A program made the translations under genes and the position numbers. Positions 19,678-28,350 of a DNA stretch of 64,000 bases are shown here, piece by piece. The DNA is from Pedococcus sp031456495. Lineage in GTDB: Bacteria > Actinomycetota > Actinomycetes > Actinomycetales > Dermatophilaceae. How positions within the stretch are numbered: the first letter of the stretch is position 1; every line of letters begins with the position of its first letter. The DNA lies in the NCBI RefSeq assembly GCF_031456495.1, contig NZ_JAVDUW010000003.1, positions 434,001 through 498,000 of the forward strand. The letters run 5' to 3'. The notes under the pieces were generated by a model. It searched no databases. It saw only the letters and a program-made list of their open reading frames with translations, and was not told the origin of the DNA.

Positions 19678-21159
19678 GTGGGCGAAGAGGTGACGGCGCA
19701 GAGCTACAGCCGCGAGCAGCGCCAGCGCTACCGCGAGAAGGTCCGCCAGAACCTCGACGTGTTCGAGCGGATGCTCGCCCAGAGCGTCTTCGAGTTCGAG
19801 CGCCCGATGACGGGCATGGAGATCGAGCTCAACCTCGTCGACGAGGACTACCGGCCCAAGTTCGCCAACGCCGAGGTCCTCGAGGAGATCGCCGACCCCG
19901 GCTACCAGACCGAGCTGGCGCGCTACAACATCGAGCTCAACGTCCCGCCCCGGCCGCTGCCCGGCGACTCCGCCATCGAGCTGGAGGAGGAGATGCGGTC
20001 CTCGCTCAACGCCGCCAGCGCGGCGGCGGAGAAGCGCGGCGCGCACATCGTCGCCGTCGGCATCCTGCCGACGATCATGCCGGAGCACTTCGAGGGCGAG
20101 TGGATCAGCGCCAACAACCGCTACACCGCGCTCAACGACTCGATCTTCTACGCCCGGGGCGAGGACATCTACCTCGACATCGAGGGGCCGACGGGGGAGC
20201 GGGTCGCGACCTACTGCGACTCGATCGCGCCCGAGTCCGCCTGCACCAGCGTCCAGCTCCACCTGCAGGTGTCGCCGCAGGACTTCGCCGCGCACTGGAA
20301 CGCCGCGCAGGCGCTCGTCGCGCCGCAGATCGCGCTCGCCGCGAACAGCCCGTTCTTCTTCGGCCAGCGGCTGCACGCCGAGACCCGCATCGAGCTGTTC
20401 AGCCAGGCCACCGACACGCGCAGCATCGAGCTGAAGAACCAGGGCGTGCGCCCGCGGGTCTTCTTCGGCGAGCGCTGGATCACCTCGATCTTCGACCTCT
20501 TCGAGGAGAACGTGCGGTACTTCCCGGCGCTGCTGGCGGAGGTCTCCGACGAGGACCCGGTCGCCAAGCTGGAGGCGGGGGAGGCGCCCGCCCTCGCCGA
20601 GCTGCGGCTGCACAACGGCACGGTCTACCGGTGGAACCGCCCGATCTACGACATCGTCGACGGCACGCCCCACCTGCGGGTCGAGAACCGCGTGCTGCCC
20701 GCCGGTCCGACCCTCGTCGACGTCCTCGCCAACGCGGCCTTCTACTACGGCGTCATGCGCAAGCTCGCCTCCGACGACCGCCCCGTGTGGACGAAGATGA
20801 GCTTCGCCGCCGCCGAGCAGAACTTCCACAGCGCGGCCCGCGACGGCATCGAGTCCCGGCTCTACTGGCCGGGTTTCGGCGAGGTCCGCGCCGAGGAGCT
20901 GGTCCTGCGCCACCTGCTGCCGATGGCGCACGAGGGCCTCACCGAGTGGGGCGTCTCGCAGAAGGTCCGCGACCGGTACCTGTCCGTCATCGAGGGCCGG
21001 TGCACGACCTCCACCAACGGTGCCACGTGGCAGACCGATGCCGTGACCCGCCTGCAGGATCGGGGGATGGACCGCCAGAGCGCGCTGGCCGAGATGCTGC
21101 GGGTGTATGCCGGGCACATGCACAGCAACGACCCGGTCCACACCTGGCCGCTGCCCTGA
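19678..21159 (+). CDS. Glutamate-cysteine ligase (GCS2) family protein
   Basis: The 493-residue protein belongs to the carboxylate-amine ligase GCS2 family: MTGMEIELNLVDEDY near residue 43, YNIELNVPPRPLPG near 84, and LHLQVSPQDFAAHWNAAQ near 200. Relatives join glutamate to an amine or cysteine with ATP, but many actinobacterial members are uncharacterised and are not the mycothiol pathway ligases. CAGGAGG lies 7 nt before the GTG. Long in-frame sequence upstream is antisense to sbcD and is not part of the gene. The substrate is uncertain. Confidence 0.85.
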   Translation: MGEEVTAQSYSREQRQRYREKVRQNLDVFERMLAQSVFEFERPMTGMEIELNLVDEDYRPKFANAEVLEEIADPGYQTELARYNIELNVPPRPLPGDSAIELEEEMRSSLNAASAAAEKRGAHIVAVGILPTIMPEHFEGEWISANNRYTALNDSIFYARGEDIYLDIEGPTGERVATYCDSIAPESACTSVQLHLQVSPQDFAAHWNAAQALVAPQIALAANSPFFFGQRLHAETRIELFSQATDTRSIELKNQGVRPRVFFGERWITSIFDLFEENVRYFPALLAEVSDEDPVAKLEAGEAPALAELRLHNGTVYRWNRPIYDIVDGTPHLRVENRVLPAGPTLVDVLANAAFYYGVMRKLASDDRPVWTKMSFAAAEQNFHSAARDGIESRLYWPGFGEVRAEELVLRHLLPMAHEGLTEWGVSQKVRDRYLSVIEGRCTTSTNGATWQTDAVTRLQDRGMDRQSALAEMLRVYAGHMHSNDPVHTWPLP

Positions 21160-21205
21160 CGCGTCAGCGCCCTGTCGCGGGCTCGTGCCCCTAGGATCGT
21201 GCGCC

Positions 21206-22597
21206 GTGAGGGGGAGACTCGCGGGGGCGTTCGCGGACACGGGTGTGGTGCTGGTGCGTGCCGTGGTGCTGCTGGCGCGGCACTGGCCGGTGCTCGTCCT
21301 GACCTACCTGCTCGGGGCTGCGGCGCACAACGGCATCCTGTGGTTCTGCGTCTGGCTGAGCGAGAAGCACTCGACGAGTGCCGCGTTCGTCCTCCCGCTC
21401 GTCCCGCTGGCCACCCTCACCGCGCTCATCCTCATGCTGCGCTCGCTCACCCCGTCGCTGGCGCACATCCAGCCGCCACGGATGGGCCGGCTGACGCTGC
21501 TCGCGAGCGCGCTGGTCCCGTTCCTCACCGTCTACGTGTCCCAGCAGTACCTCGCGGAGGACACCCGCGCCTTCCTCAACGCGGCGACGAGCGACGAGCT
21601 GCTCGAGCGGGCCGGCGGCCTGGGCGGTGCGGCCTTCAACGTCGACCGGACCAACATCGCCAGCGGGGCGGCGCTCGCAGGGATCGTCGCGGGCGCCCTG
21701 CTGGTGCGGTGGCTGCTCGACCGGTTCGACCTGCCGCAGAAGGCGGTGGGCTGGGGGCTGTTCGCCGCCTACGTCGAGGTCCTCTGGGTCTGGTTGCTCG
21801 CCAAGCGGCTGGGCAACTTCACCAGCGCGGTCGAGGACTGGGTGCGCACCCGGGCCCTGACCGGCTGGCTGCTGGACCGGTGGGCGGACGTCGTCACGGC
21901 CCTGGGACCCGTCGGCCACCCCGTGGACGCGACCGCCCAGTGGCTCTGGGGTGCGCTGGGCAAGGCCGACGCCATCATCGTCGTGCCGATCGCGTGGCTG
22001 ACCGTCGGCGCCGTCGTCTACGGACGGTCCCTCGACCGGGGGAAGCCGGTCGCCGCACCCGCGGCGTCCACGGGGACCCAGGGCGCTGCCGTTGTGGCCG
22101 GCGGCGCGAGCGCCTCGGCGCCACGCGCCCCCGGTCCGGCATCCGCACCGGGCGCGGCACCCCGCCCGTGGCAGCGCGGAGTCCAGCGGGTCCCCGGGCC
22201 CGTGCGGCGGGCAGGTCGCGAGGCGACCGCGAACTTCCGGGGCCGGTTCTCGGCCCTCACCAACGGGATCCGGCTGCTCGCCCTGGCCGGGCTGGCGCCC
22301 ATGCTGCTGTTCTGCCTGGTCTTCCTGCTGAGCCGCCAGGTCGAGGTCGGTGTGGCCGAGCTGCTGCGCCTCGTGGTCGGCCCCCGCGACTTCCGGGACG
22401 CGCTCACGCTGTCGCCGTACCTGTCGGTGGTGAGTCGCGGCGCGTACACGGTCGTCCTCGTCGTGCTCCTCGGTGCCGCCGTGGACCGCATCCTGGGCCA
22501 CCTCGAGGACGAGCAGGAGGTCGAGCCGGCGGGGACCCCGGTCACGACCGCGCCGGCCGGTGTGGCTCAGGAGCCGGTGACGGGGAACTCGGCGTAG
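21206..22597 (+). CDS. Polytopic membrane protein of unknown function
   Basis: The 463-residue product has about eight hydrophobic segments, including residues 10-40, 50-72, 92-108, 150-172, 180-200, 255-275, 355-378 and 405-425. A long Ala/Pro-rich cytoplasmic-looking stretch lies at about 285-345. I do not recognise the family. The GTG lies 8 nt after TAGGAT (21192-21197), consistent with a leaderless mRNA. Its 3' end overlaps the convergent gene at 22567 by 31 bp. It could act with the anchored proteins across the overlap, but this is only positional. Confidence 0.65.
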   Translation: MRGRLAGAFADTGVVLVRAVVLLARHWPVLVLTYLLGAAAHNGILWFCVWLSEKHSTSAAFVLPLVPLATLTALILMLRSLTPSLAHIQPPRMGRLTLLASALVPFLTVYVSQQYLAEDTRAFLNAATSDELLERAGGLGGAAFNVDRTNIASGAALAGIVAGALLVRWLLDRFDLPQKAVGWGLFAAYVEVLWVWLLAKRLGNFTSAVEDWVRTRALTGWLLDRWADVVTALGPVGHPVDATAQWLWGALGKADAIIVVPIAWLTVGAVVYGRSLDRGKPVAAPAASTGTQGAAVVAGGASASAPRAPGPASAPGAAPRPWQRGVQRVPGPVRRAGREATANFRGRFSALTNGIRLLALAGLAPMLLFCLVFLLSRQVEVGVAELLRLVVGPRDFRDALTLSPYLSVVSRGAYTVVLVVLLGAAVDRILGHLEDEQEVEPAGTPVTTAPAGVAQEPVTGNSA

Positions 22598-23214
22598 CGC
22601 GGGGTGTCGAACCACACGCGGACCGCGGTGGGACGCACGCCCGACGGCAGGATCACCGGGTACCACCGGTCGTACCCGGCCGGCCGGGCCGGGCTCGCCG
22701 CCGTTGCCGGCTCGTCCTCCGACAGGGCCGGCATCGGCCCGGGGGCGCCCGGCGGCGTGCAGCTGGTGTACGCCAGCACGTCCTTGACGGCTCGCGCGAC
22801 GCCGGGGCTGTACTCGCGACCGGCGGCGTCCCGGACCTTCACGAAGCAGGCCCCCAGGACCGTGTCGGGGTCGGCAGCGAAGTGGACCGACAGGCGCCAC
22901 ATCACCTGGCCGGGCGGCAGTGTGACGGGCTGGGACGCGGCGCCGGGGCCCTCGCGGTAGTCCGTCACCGGCTCCAGCGACACCAGCCGCATGGTCACCT
23001 CGCGGGGGTGCGTCCCCCGGGCGTCGGTGAGGGTGTCCCGCAGGTGGACCGACCCGTCGGCGGCCGCGGGGAGGCGGTCGTGCGGGAAGCTCGGCCACCA
23101 CCGGTCCACGAGCCGCTGGCTGCTCGCCCCCATCGCCGCGACCAGTGCGAGCGGGATGGCCGCCACGGTGAGCACCGTGCGCCTGCGCAGCCCGAGGGGA
23201 CCGGGACGGCTCAT
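22567..23214 (-). CDS. Membrane-anchored protein of unknown function, third of three
   Basis: The 215-residue product has one N-terminal membrane segment (about residues 13-32) after a basic RRRT, then an extracytoplasmic region rich in predicted beta strands. Two cysteines (LGACFVKV and YTSCTPPG) could form a disulfide. The ATG overlaps the stop of the gene upstream (ATGA). The last 31 bp overlap a convergent gene. I do not recognise a named family. Its layout resembles the two genes before it, which suggests distant paralogy. Confidence 0.65.
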   Translation of the reverse strand: MSRPGPLGLRRRTVLTVAAIPLALVAAMGASSQRLVDRWWPSFPHDRLPAAADGSVHLRDTLTDARGTHPREVTMRLVSLEPVTDYREGPGAASQPVTLPPGQVMWRLSVHFAADPDTVLGACFVKVRDAAGREYSPGVARAVKDVLAYTSCTPPGAPGPMPALSEDEPATAASPARPAGYDRWYPVILPSGVRPTAVRVWFDTPRYAEFPVTGS

Positions 23215-23795
23215 CGGGCGTCCTCCTCGGGCAGGGCGAGCTCGACGGGGGTGGTGCGGGCCCGCCAGTGCGCGACGTCCGCGCGGGTGATGCCCAGGTC
23301 GACCACCGCCTCGTCGTCGCCGCGCTGGTCGTCGGCGGAGCGGCCGAGGACCAGGCGTGCCCCGGGCAGCGCGTCGTGGCTCACCTCGAAGGCGGTGATG
23401 CAGTGCCCCGGTATGCCGGGGTTGGTCAGCTCGCAGCGCAGGACGTTGCGGGTGCCGAGGCTGACGACGCGGCCGCGGCCGTCCCGGAGCTCGGCCCAGC
23501 CGAACGCGGTGTCGTCCAGGGTCGGGGTCACCTCCGCCTCGACCGTGACCCAGAGGTCGGGGGAGAGCATCGCCTCGGTCGTGGTGGACAGCTGCCGGCC
23601 GCCGTCGACGCGGGAGACGACGACGTCGGCATACCGCAGGTGCGCAGGGTGGCCCACGGTGGTGGTGCGCTCGAACGGCCGCACGGGCGACGGTCCCTGC
23701 GGGAGCCACTCGGTCACGACGCGTCCCAGCGACAGCGCGGCCAGGACGAGGGCGCCGGCACCCAGCTGCGACCGGCTGGGGCGGGGCACCCTCAC
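23211..23795 (-). CDS. Membrane-anchored protein of unknown function, second of three
   Basis: The 194-residue protein has a single N-terminal hydrophobic segment (about residues 10-27) and an outer domain with alternating short hydrophobic strands (LRYADVVVSRVDGG, LWVTVEAEVTP). Two cysteines (VLRCELTN and GHCITAFEV) may pair. The GTG overlaps the upstream stop (GTGA), and its own stop overlaps the next ATG, so expression is tightly coupled with its neighbours. No family name could be assigned. Confidence 0.65.
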   Translation of the reverse strand: MRVPRPSRSQLGAGALVLAALSLGRVVTEWLPQGPSPVRPFERTTTVGHPAHLRYADVVVSRVDGGRQLSTTTEAMLSPDLWVTVEAEVTPTLDDTAFGWAELRDGRGRVVSLGTRNVLRCELTNPGIPGHCITAFEVSHDALPGARLVLGRSADDQRGDDEAVVDLGITRADVAHWRARTTPVELALPEEDAR

Positions 23796-24490
23796 GACGC
23801 CGCCTTCTGGTAGGGCAGCACCGGGAAGGTGCCGGCAGCGGCGCGGGTGGGGTCGCGCCAGTCGACCGTGTCGTCGATCGAGGCCTGGCGGTAGGTGTGG
23901 CGGTAGGCCGCGACCCGCACCGTGGCGGGCACAGGCTGACCCGGCGCCTGCCGCCACACGAACGCCAGCCGGTAGGTGAGGCCCGGGGCCAGGTCGCCCA
24001 TGGGCTGCGCGTCGTCGGCGACGAGGACCGTGTCGGGCTCGAGGTCGTCGCTCCTCGCCTCCGGCCGGGACCCGTAGGCGCGGGTCACGCCCGTGACGCC
24101 CTCGACCCGCAGCAGCTCGCGCAGGGCGGAGAACTGCGGCACCGAGCGCTCGCGGTCGGTGCTCGAGACGGTCGCGAAGACGACGAGGTAGCGGCCGTCG
24201 ATCTTGGGGGCCTGCGCCACGCCGAGGTCGTTCCCCTCGCGGACCTTGGTGACCGTGACGCGGAACGGCTCCACGGTGGTGGCCTTCCCCGTCTCCAGCG
24301 CGGGGGTGGCCTGCGCCCGCTGGGCCCGCAGGCCACCGAACGGCGTCGAGGCGAGCAGCAGCACGAGGAAGCCCGCGAGCAGCCACTGGCGCACCGTCAC
24401 CGTCGCCAGCCACCGACGTGCCGACGCCCACCGGTCCGGGCGCGCGGGCGCAGCCGGGTCCTGTCCCCCCTCGATCCCCACGGGCGTCAT
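23792..24490 (-). CDS. Membrane-anchored protein of unknown function, first of three
   Basis: The 232-residue protein has an N-terminal cytoplasmic part, one membrane helix at about residues 34-52, and an outer domain. The motif FRVTVTKVREGNDL followed by GRYLVVFATVSST resembles the strand pattern of DUF4352-like immunoglobulin-fold domains; that likeness is weak and by eye. It leads a three-gene coupled operon and is divergent from the antitoxin-like gene at 24565, with 74 bp between starts. The function is unknown. Confidence 0.65.
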   Translation of the reverse strand: MTPVGIEGGQDPAAPARPDRWASARRWLATVTVRQWLLAGFLVLLLASTPFGGLRAQRAQATPALETGKATTVEPFRVTVTKVREGNDLGVAQAPKIDGRYLVVFATVSSTDRERSVPQFSALRELLRVEGVTGVTRAYGSRPEARSDDLEPDTVLVADDAQPMGDLAPGLTYRLAFVWRQAPGQPVPATVRVAAYRHTYRQASIDDTVDWRDPTRAAAGTFPVLPYQKAAS

Positions 24491-24514
24491 GGTAGCGACG
24501 TCGGACGGGCGCGG

Positions 24515-24547
24515 TAGGGTTGACACGAGACCTTGACACCCTTGACG
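24515..24547 (+). promoter_or_regulatory. Promoter and repeated TTGAC boxes before the RES antitoxin gene
   Basis: TAGGGT (24515-24520) is a -10-like box. Three TTGAC copies follow at 24520, 24533 and 24542, the last two in the near-identical contexts CCTTGACACC and CCTTGACGCA. Copies this close to the start site could be operator half-sites for antitoxin autorepression (inference). The gap is shared with the divergent gene at 24490. Confidence 0.4.
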
Positions 24548-24564
24548 CACGAGGTGAGGCGCAC

Positions 24565-25194
24565 ATGGCCAGGACGACGACCCGATCGACCCCGGGGCCG
24601 GTCGCGGACCCGACGACGGACCCGGTCGGGGACCCGGCGACGGACCCGGCAACCACAGGTCCGGTCGACCCCGAGGCCGTGGACGCCCTCGTGGCCGAGG
24701 TGCGCCGCCGGGTGGAGGAGCGGGCCCGTGGGCTCGTCGCGCAGGGGCGGCGCCTGGACCTCGCCCAGGTCGAGGACCTCGCCGACCGCATGGTCGCGGC
24801 GCTGCCGACGGTGCACCCGATGGACCAGCCGCTCGCGCCGTTCTACGACACGACAGGCCTGGTCGCCTGGCTCGGCATCTCGCGCCAGGCGCTCTTCGAC
24901 CGTGTCCGCCGCGGCACGGTGCTGGCCTGCCGCACCGCCGACGGCCACCTCGTCTACCCGTCGCTGCAGTTCGGGCGCACCGGCCAGGTGCGACCCGGCG
25001 TCCAGGAGGCAGTGGGTGCCTTCACCCGCGCCGGGGTCGACGGCTGGGTGACCGGCACGTGGCTGACCACGCCGAGCGAGGTCTTCGACGGGGAGAGCGC
25101 GGTCGACTACCTCGTGGTCCACCGGTCGTCCGCCGCCGCGGTCGCGCGGGTCGCCTCGGCCGCGGCCGCGGACGCCGCCCGCTGGGCCGCCTGA
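24565..25194 (+). CDS. Probable antitoxin partner of a RES-domain toxin
   Basis: The 209-residue protein begins with an Asp/Pro/Thr repeat (residues about 10-33), followed by a helical middle (AEVRRRVEERARGLVAQG), a helix-turn-helix-like segment (LVAWLGISRQALFDRVRRG) and a C-terminal region (FDGESAVDYLVVHRSSAAA) of the kind seen in Xre/MbcA/ParS (DUF2384) antitoxins. These bind and block RES toxins and repress their own operon. The ATG has GAGGTGAGG upstream, and the RES gene follows by 1 nt. The call rests mainly on this pairing. Confidence 0.6.
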   Translation: MARTTTRSTPGPVADPTTDPVGDPATDPATTGPVDPEAVDALVAEVRRRVEERARGLVAQGRRLDLAQVEDLADRMVAALPTVHPMDQPLAPFYDTTGLVAWLGISRQALFDRVRRGTVLACRTADGHLVYPSLQFGRTGQVRPGVQEAVGAFTRAGVDGWVTGTWLTTPSEVFDGESAVDYLVVHRSSAAAVARVASAAAADAARWAA

Positions 25195-25195
25195 C

Positions 25196-25822
25196 GTGGC
25201 GGACCGGCAACGACCTGCCCAGGGCCGACCGTCCGGGTCGCTCGACGGCTTCCCCACCCGACGCCTGACCCGGGCGACGGCCCTGTTCCGGGCCCACCGT
25301 GCCGACCGGGGCCCGTGGTGGTTCGGGAACGACGGGGGAGGGCGGTTCGACCTCAGCGACCCGCGCGGCACCTGCTACCTCGCGCTCGACCCGTGCAGCG
25401 CCGTGCGCGAGCGTCTCGGCCCCGTCCTCGGCGGCCGGAGGGAGGTGCCGGCGTCGCTGCTCGAGGAGGTGCTCGTGTCGACCCTGCACGTCCCCGGGCC
25501 GACCGAGGTGGCGGACGTGCAGTCCCGCGATGCCGGCGACTTCGGGGTCACCCGCGAGCTGGAGAGCATGGTGCCGTATGCCGTGCCGCAGGCGTGGGCG
25601 CGCGCGTTCGACGACGCGGGCCTGGGCGGGGTGGCCTACGGGCCGAGGTTCACGCCGGGAGAGGCCAGCGCCGTGGCCCTCTTCGGTACGGCCGGGGCCG
25701 CAGACTGGCCGGTCGACCCCGCGCCGGTGCAGGCCGTCGCCGTCGAGGCCGTGCCGGTGTCGCTGGCCCCGCCACGGCTCGCCGACCTCACCGTGGTGCG
25801 GCCTCCGCGGACGCGGCCCTGA
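25196..25822 (+). CDS. RES-domain protein, probable NAD-degrading toxin
   Basis: The 208-residue protein has the RES-domain pattern: LFRAHRADRGPWWFGN near residues 30-45, GRFDLSDPRGTCYLALDP near 50-67 with the RES Arg and Tyr positions, and AVRERLG with the conserved Glu. Characterised RES toxins such as MbcT phosphorolyse or hydrolyse NAD. The start is 1 nt after the upstream stop. The 3' end overlaps the convergent phosphatase gene by 35 bp. RES proteins without toxicity also exist, so the toxin role is inferred. Confidence 0.7.
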   Translation: MADRQRPAQGRPSGSLDGFPTRRLTRATALFRAHRADRGPWWFGNDGGGRFDLSDPRGTCYLALDPCSAVRERLGPVLGGRREVPASLLEEVLVSTLHVPGPTEVADVQSRDAGDFGVTRELESMVPYAVPQAWARAFDDAGLGGVAYGPRFTPGEASAVALFGTAGAADWPVDPAPVQAVAVEAVPVSLAPPRLADLTVVRPPRTRP

Positions 25823-26438
25823 CGGCCGGTCCGTGGTTCCAGACCCGGATCGCCGGCTGCTCCCGCTCGTACTCCAGGACGCTGACCGAGCCCGTGTCGA
25901 GCAGCAGCTGGGCCCCCATCCTCGGCTCGCGGCGCAGGAACACCGTGGCCAGGACCCGCAGGCAGTGGCCGTGCCCGACCAGGGCGACGTCGCCCTCGTG
26001 CAGGGCCGCGACGGCTCGCCGGACGACGCGCGAGGCGCGCGCAGCGACCTCCTCGACCGTCTCGCCGGGGGTGTCCCCAGGCGCCACCCCGTCCTCGAAG
26101 ATGCTCCAGTCGTAGCCGAGGCGCTCGCGGATCTGCGGGGTGGTGAGCCCCTCGTAGGCGCCGTAGTCCCACTCGAGCAGGTCGTCGTCGACCTCGGGAC
26201 GCAGGCCGGCGAGCTCCGCCGTCCGACGCGCCCGCTCCAGCGGCGAGGTCAGCGCGAGCACGAACCGGTAGCCGGTCAGCAGCCGCCCCGACGCCCGGGC
26301 CAGCTCCTCACCGTGCCCGGTCAGCGGGATGTCGGTGCGCCCGGTGTGCTGGCCGGACCTCGACCACTCGGTCTCCCCGTGGCGCAGCAGGACGAGCCGG
26401 CCCTCGGGCGTCGGCGGGTTCGACGGTCGCGTGGTCAC
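25788..26438 (-). CDS. Histidine phosphatase (phosphoglycerate mutase-like) family protein
   Basis: The 216-residue enzyme has the catalytic RHGETEWS near residue 19, TSPLERARRTAEL, the acid/base region EWDYGAYEGLT and the second histidine in LVGHGHCLRV. These features define the branch of the family that acts on small phosphoesters; the substrate is not predictable. The GTG start (VTTRPSN) places RHGE at the usual distance. The C-terminus overlaps the RES gene tail-to-tail. It is divergent from the PhzF gene, with 30 bp between starts. Confidence 0.85.
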   Translation of the reverse strand: MTTRPSNPPTPEGRLVLLRHGETEWSRSGQHTGRTDIPLTGHGEELARASGRLLTGYRFVLALTSPLERARRTAELAGLRPEVDDDLLEWDYGAYEGLTTPQIRERLGYDWSIFEDGVAPGDTPGETVEEVAARASRVVRRAVAALHEGDVALVGHGHCLRVLATVFLRREPRMGAQLLLDTGSVSVLEYEREQPAIRVWNHGPAVRAASAEAAPR

Positions 26439-26468
26439 ACCGCGCAGTCTCTCTGACACAGTGGCCCC

Positions 26469-27311
26469 ATGCGACTGCGGTACCGCCTGCTCAACGTGTT
26501 CGCCCGGGAGGGGGACCCGTTCTCGGGCAACCCGCTGTGCGTCGTCGAGGACGGCTCCGGCTTGTCCGACGACGTGATGCTGGCCCTGGCCCGCCAGTTC
26601 AACCTGTCCGAGACCACGTTCCTCGTGCCCCCTGCGGACGGCGCCGACGTGGGGGTGCGGATCTTCACGACGGACTACGAGATGCCCTTCGCCGGGCACC
26701 CGACGCTGGGCACGGCGCACGTGGCCCGCGCCCTCGGCCTCGGTGGCGACCGCCTGGGCCTCTCCATGCCGGCCGGGACCATCCCGGTCCAGCCAGCCGG
26801 CGACACCTGGACGCTGACGGCCAACCGCGGCCGGGTCGAGGCGCACCTCGACGCCGACGACCTCGCCGCCGCCCTGTCGCTGGCCCCGGGGGAGGTGCTC
26901 GCCACCGCCCAGCAGGTGTCGGTGGGGACGACGCAGGTCATCGCCCCTGTCTCCGACGCGGACGTCGTGCGGCGCGCGCGGGTGGTCCCCACCGCGTTCC
27001 CCGCGTATGCCGGGATGGGCCGAAGCGGGGAGGCCCTCGTCTACGTGTGGGCCCGGACCGGCCCGGGCAGCATCCTCGCCCGGGCGCTGCTCAGCGACGG
27101 CACCTCCGTCGCGGAGGACCCGGCCACCGGTTCGGCGTGCTCCAACCTCGGCGCGTGGTTCGCCGCGCAGGGCGCCTCCGGGTCGTGGGAGGTCAGCCAG
27201 GGCGAGCAGGTGTCCCGTCCCTCGACGCTGCGGCTGCAGGTCGACGAGGACGGCACGGTGCGCGTGGGTGGGCTGGTGCACGAGGTCGGTGGGGGAGAGG
27301 TCGTGCTCTGA
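26469..27311 (+). CDS. PhzF family isomerase/epimerase
   Basis: The 280-residue protein matches PhzF-type isomerases: FSGNPLCVVE, the catalytic glutamate in FNLSETTFLV (about residue 46), FTTDYEMPFAGHPTLGTAH and EDPATGSACSNLGAW. There are no phenazine genes nearby, so it is one of the many PhzF homologues with unknown substrate. The ATG lies 6 nt after CACAGT (26457-26462), suggesting a leaderless mRNA. The stop overlaps the next ATG by 1 nt. Confidence 0.88.
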   Translation: MRLRYRLLNVFAREGDPFSGNPLCVVEDGSGLSDDVMLALARQFNLSETTFLVPPADGADVGVRIFTTDYEMPFAGHPTLGTAHVARALGLGGDRLGLSMPAGTIPVQPAGDTWTLTANRGRVEAHLDADDLAAALSLAPGEVLATAQQVSVGTTQVIAPVSDADVVRRARVVPTAFPAYAGMGRSGEALVYVWARTGPGSILARALLSDGTSVAEDPATGSACSNLGAWFAAQGASGSWEVSQGEQVSRPSTLRLQVDEDGTVRVGGLVHEVGGGEVVL

Positions 27312-27847
27312 TGCCCGAGTTCGTCGTCTTCCTGCGCGCGGTCAACGTCGGCAAGCGGAAGCTCACCATGGCGGAGGCGCGGGACGCGCTGTCGCAGAGC
27401 GGTTTCGCCGACGTCGAGTCGCACATCCAGACGGGCAACTTCCTGCTCGGCACCACGATGCGCAGCGCCGCCAAGGTCGAGGCCGCGGTCAGTGAGTGCC
27501 TCAGTGCCCACGCCGGCTTCGACATCGTCTCGATGGCGCGGACCCGCACGCAGGTGCGCTCCCTCGTCGAGGAGGTCGACGGCATACCGGCGGTGTGGGA
27601 GGGGGCGTCGCGCTACGTCTCCTTCCTCGCCGACGCCCCGGCCGCTGCGGCACGCAAGCGGCTGGAGGCGTGGGATGAGAGCAGGGAGCGGGCGTTCGTC
27701 CTCGGCAAGGACGTGCTGCTCGAGATCGGTGGCCCGTACAACGAGGCCAGGCTCGGGAATGCCCTGCTGGAGAAGATCGCTGGAGTGGACGGAACGGCCC
27801 GCAACATGACCGTGGTGCGGGCGATCGCGGAGAAATGGGGTGCCTGA
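27311..27847 (+). CDS. DUF1697 family protein
   Basis: The 178-residue cytoplasmic protein begins with the typical DUF1697 sequence FLRAVNVGKRKLTMAEARDAL and continues with HIQTGNFLLG near residue 38. The function of the family is unknown. It is tightly packed between the PhzF and OsmC genes (1-nt overlaps on both sides), so the three form an operon. Confidence 0.85.
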   Translation: MPEFVVFLRAVNVGKRKLTMAEARDALSQSGFADVESHIQTGNFLLGTTMRSAAKVEAAVSECLSAHAGFDIVSMARTRTQVRSLVEEVDGIPAVWEGASRYVSFLADAPAAAARKRLEAWDESRERAFVLGKDVLLEIGGPYNEARLGNALLEKIAGVDGTARNMTVVRAIAEKWGA

Positions 27848-28320
27848 TGGCGCAGGAGACGAGTGAGAAGACCGGCGGCACGGGCCTGGGCCACCGCAGC
27901 GTGAGCATGGAGCGCGTGTCCAAGGGCGTGTTCGACGTGACGAACGTGCGCGGCGGCACCCTGCGGATCGGCGGCGGCGACACCGCGGACTTCACCCCGG
28001 TCGAGCTGCTGCTGACCGCGATCGCCGGCTGCTCGGCCGTCGACGTCGACTTCATCACGGCCAAGCGGGCCGAGCCGGTCACCTTCACCGTGACGTCCGA
28101 GGGCGACAAGATTCGCGACGAGCAGGGGACCAACCGGATGGAGGGCCTGACGGTCCGCTTCTCGGTGACGTTCCCCGAGGGGCCGGACGGCGACCGGGCC
28201 CGGGAGATGCTGCCCAAGGCGATCCAGATGTCCGAGGAGCGCCTCTGCACGGTCAGCCGGACGGTCGCGCACGGCACGCCGATCGACGCCGGTCTGGCCG
28301 ACTCCCAGGCCGACTCCTAG
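27847..28320 (+). CDS. OsmC family peroxiredoxin-like protein
   Basis: The 157-residue protein has the two OsmC cysteines, C62 (AIAGCSAVD) and C134 (EERLCTVSRT), and the TPVELLLTAIAG helix before C62. OsmC/Ohr proteins reduce organic hydroperoxides, but in YhfA-like branches the activity is not established. The ATG overlaps the DUF1697 stop (TGATG). No OhrR-type regulator is adjacent. Confidence 0.85.
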   Translation: MAQETSEKTGGTGLGHRSVSMERVSKGVFDVTNVRGGTLRIGGGDTADFTPVELLLTAIAGCSAVDVDFITAKRAEPVTFTVTSEGDKIRDEQGTNRMEGLTVRFSVTFPEGPDGDRAREMLPKAIQMSEERLCTVSRTVAHGTPIDAGLADSQADS

Positions 28321-28350
28321 GCCGTCGGCGAGGCGGCCGGTTCGGGCCGG

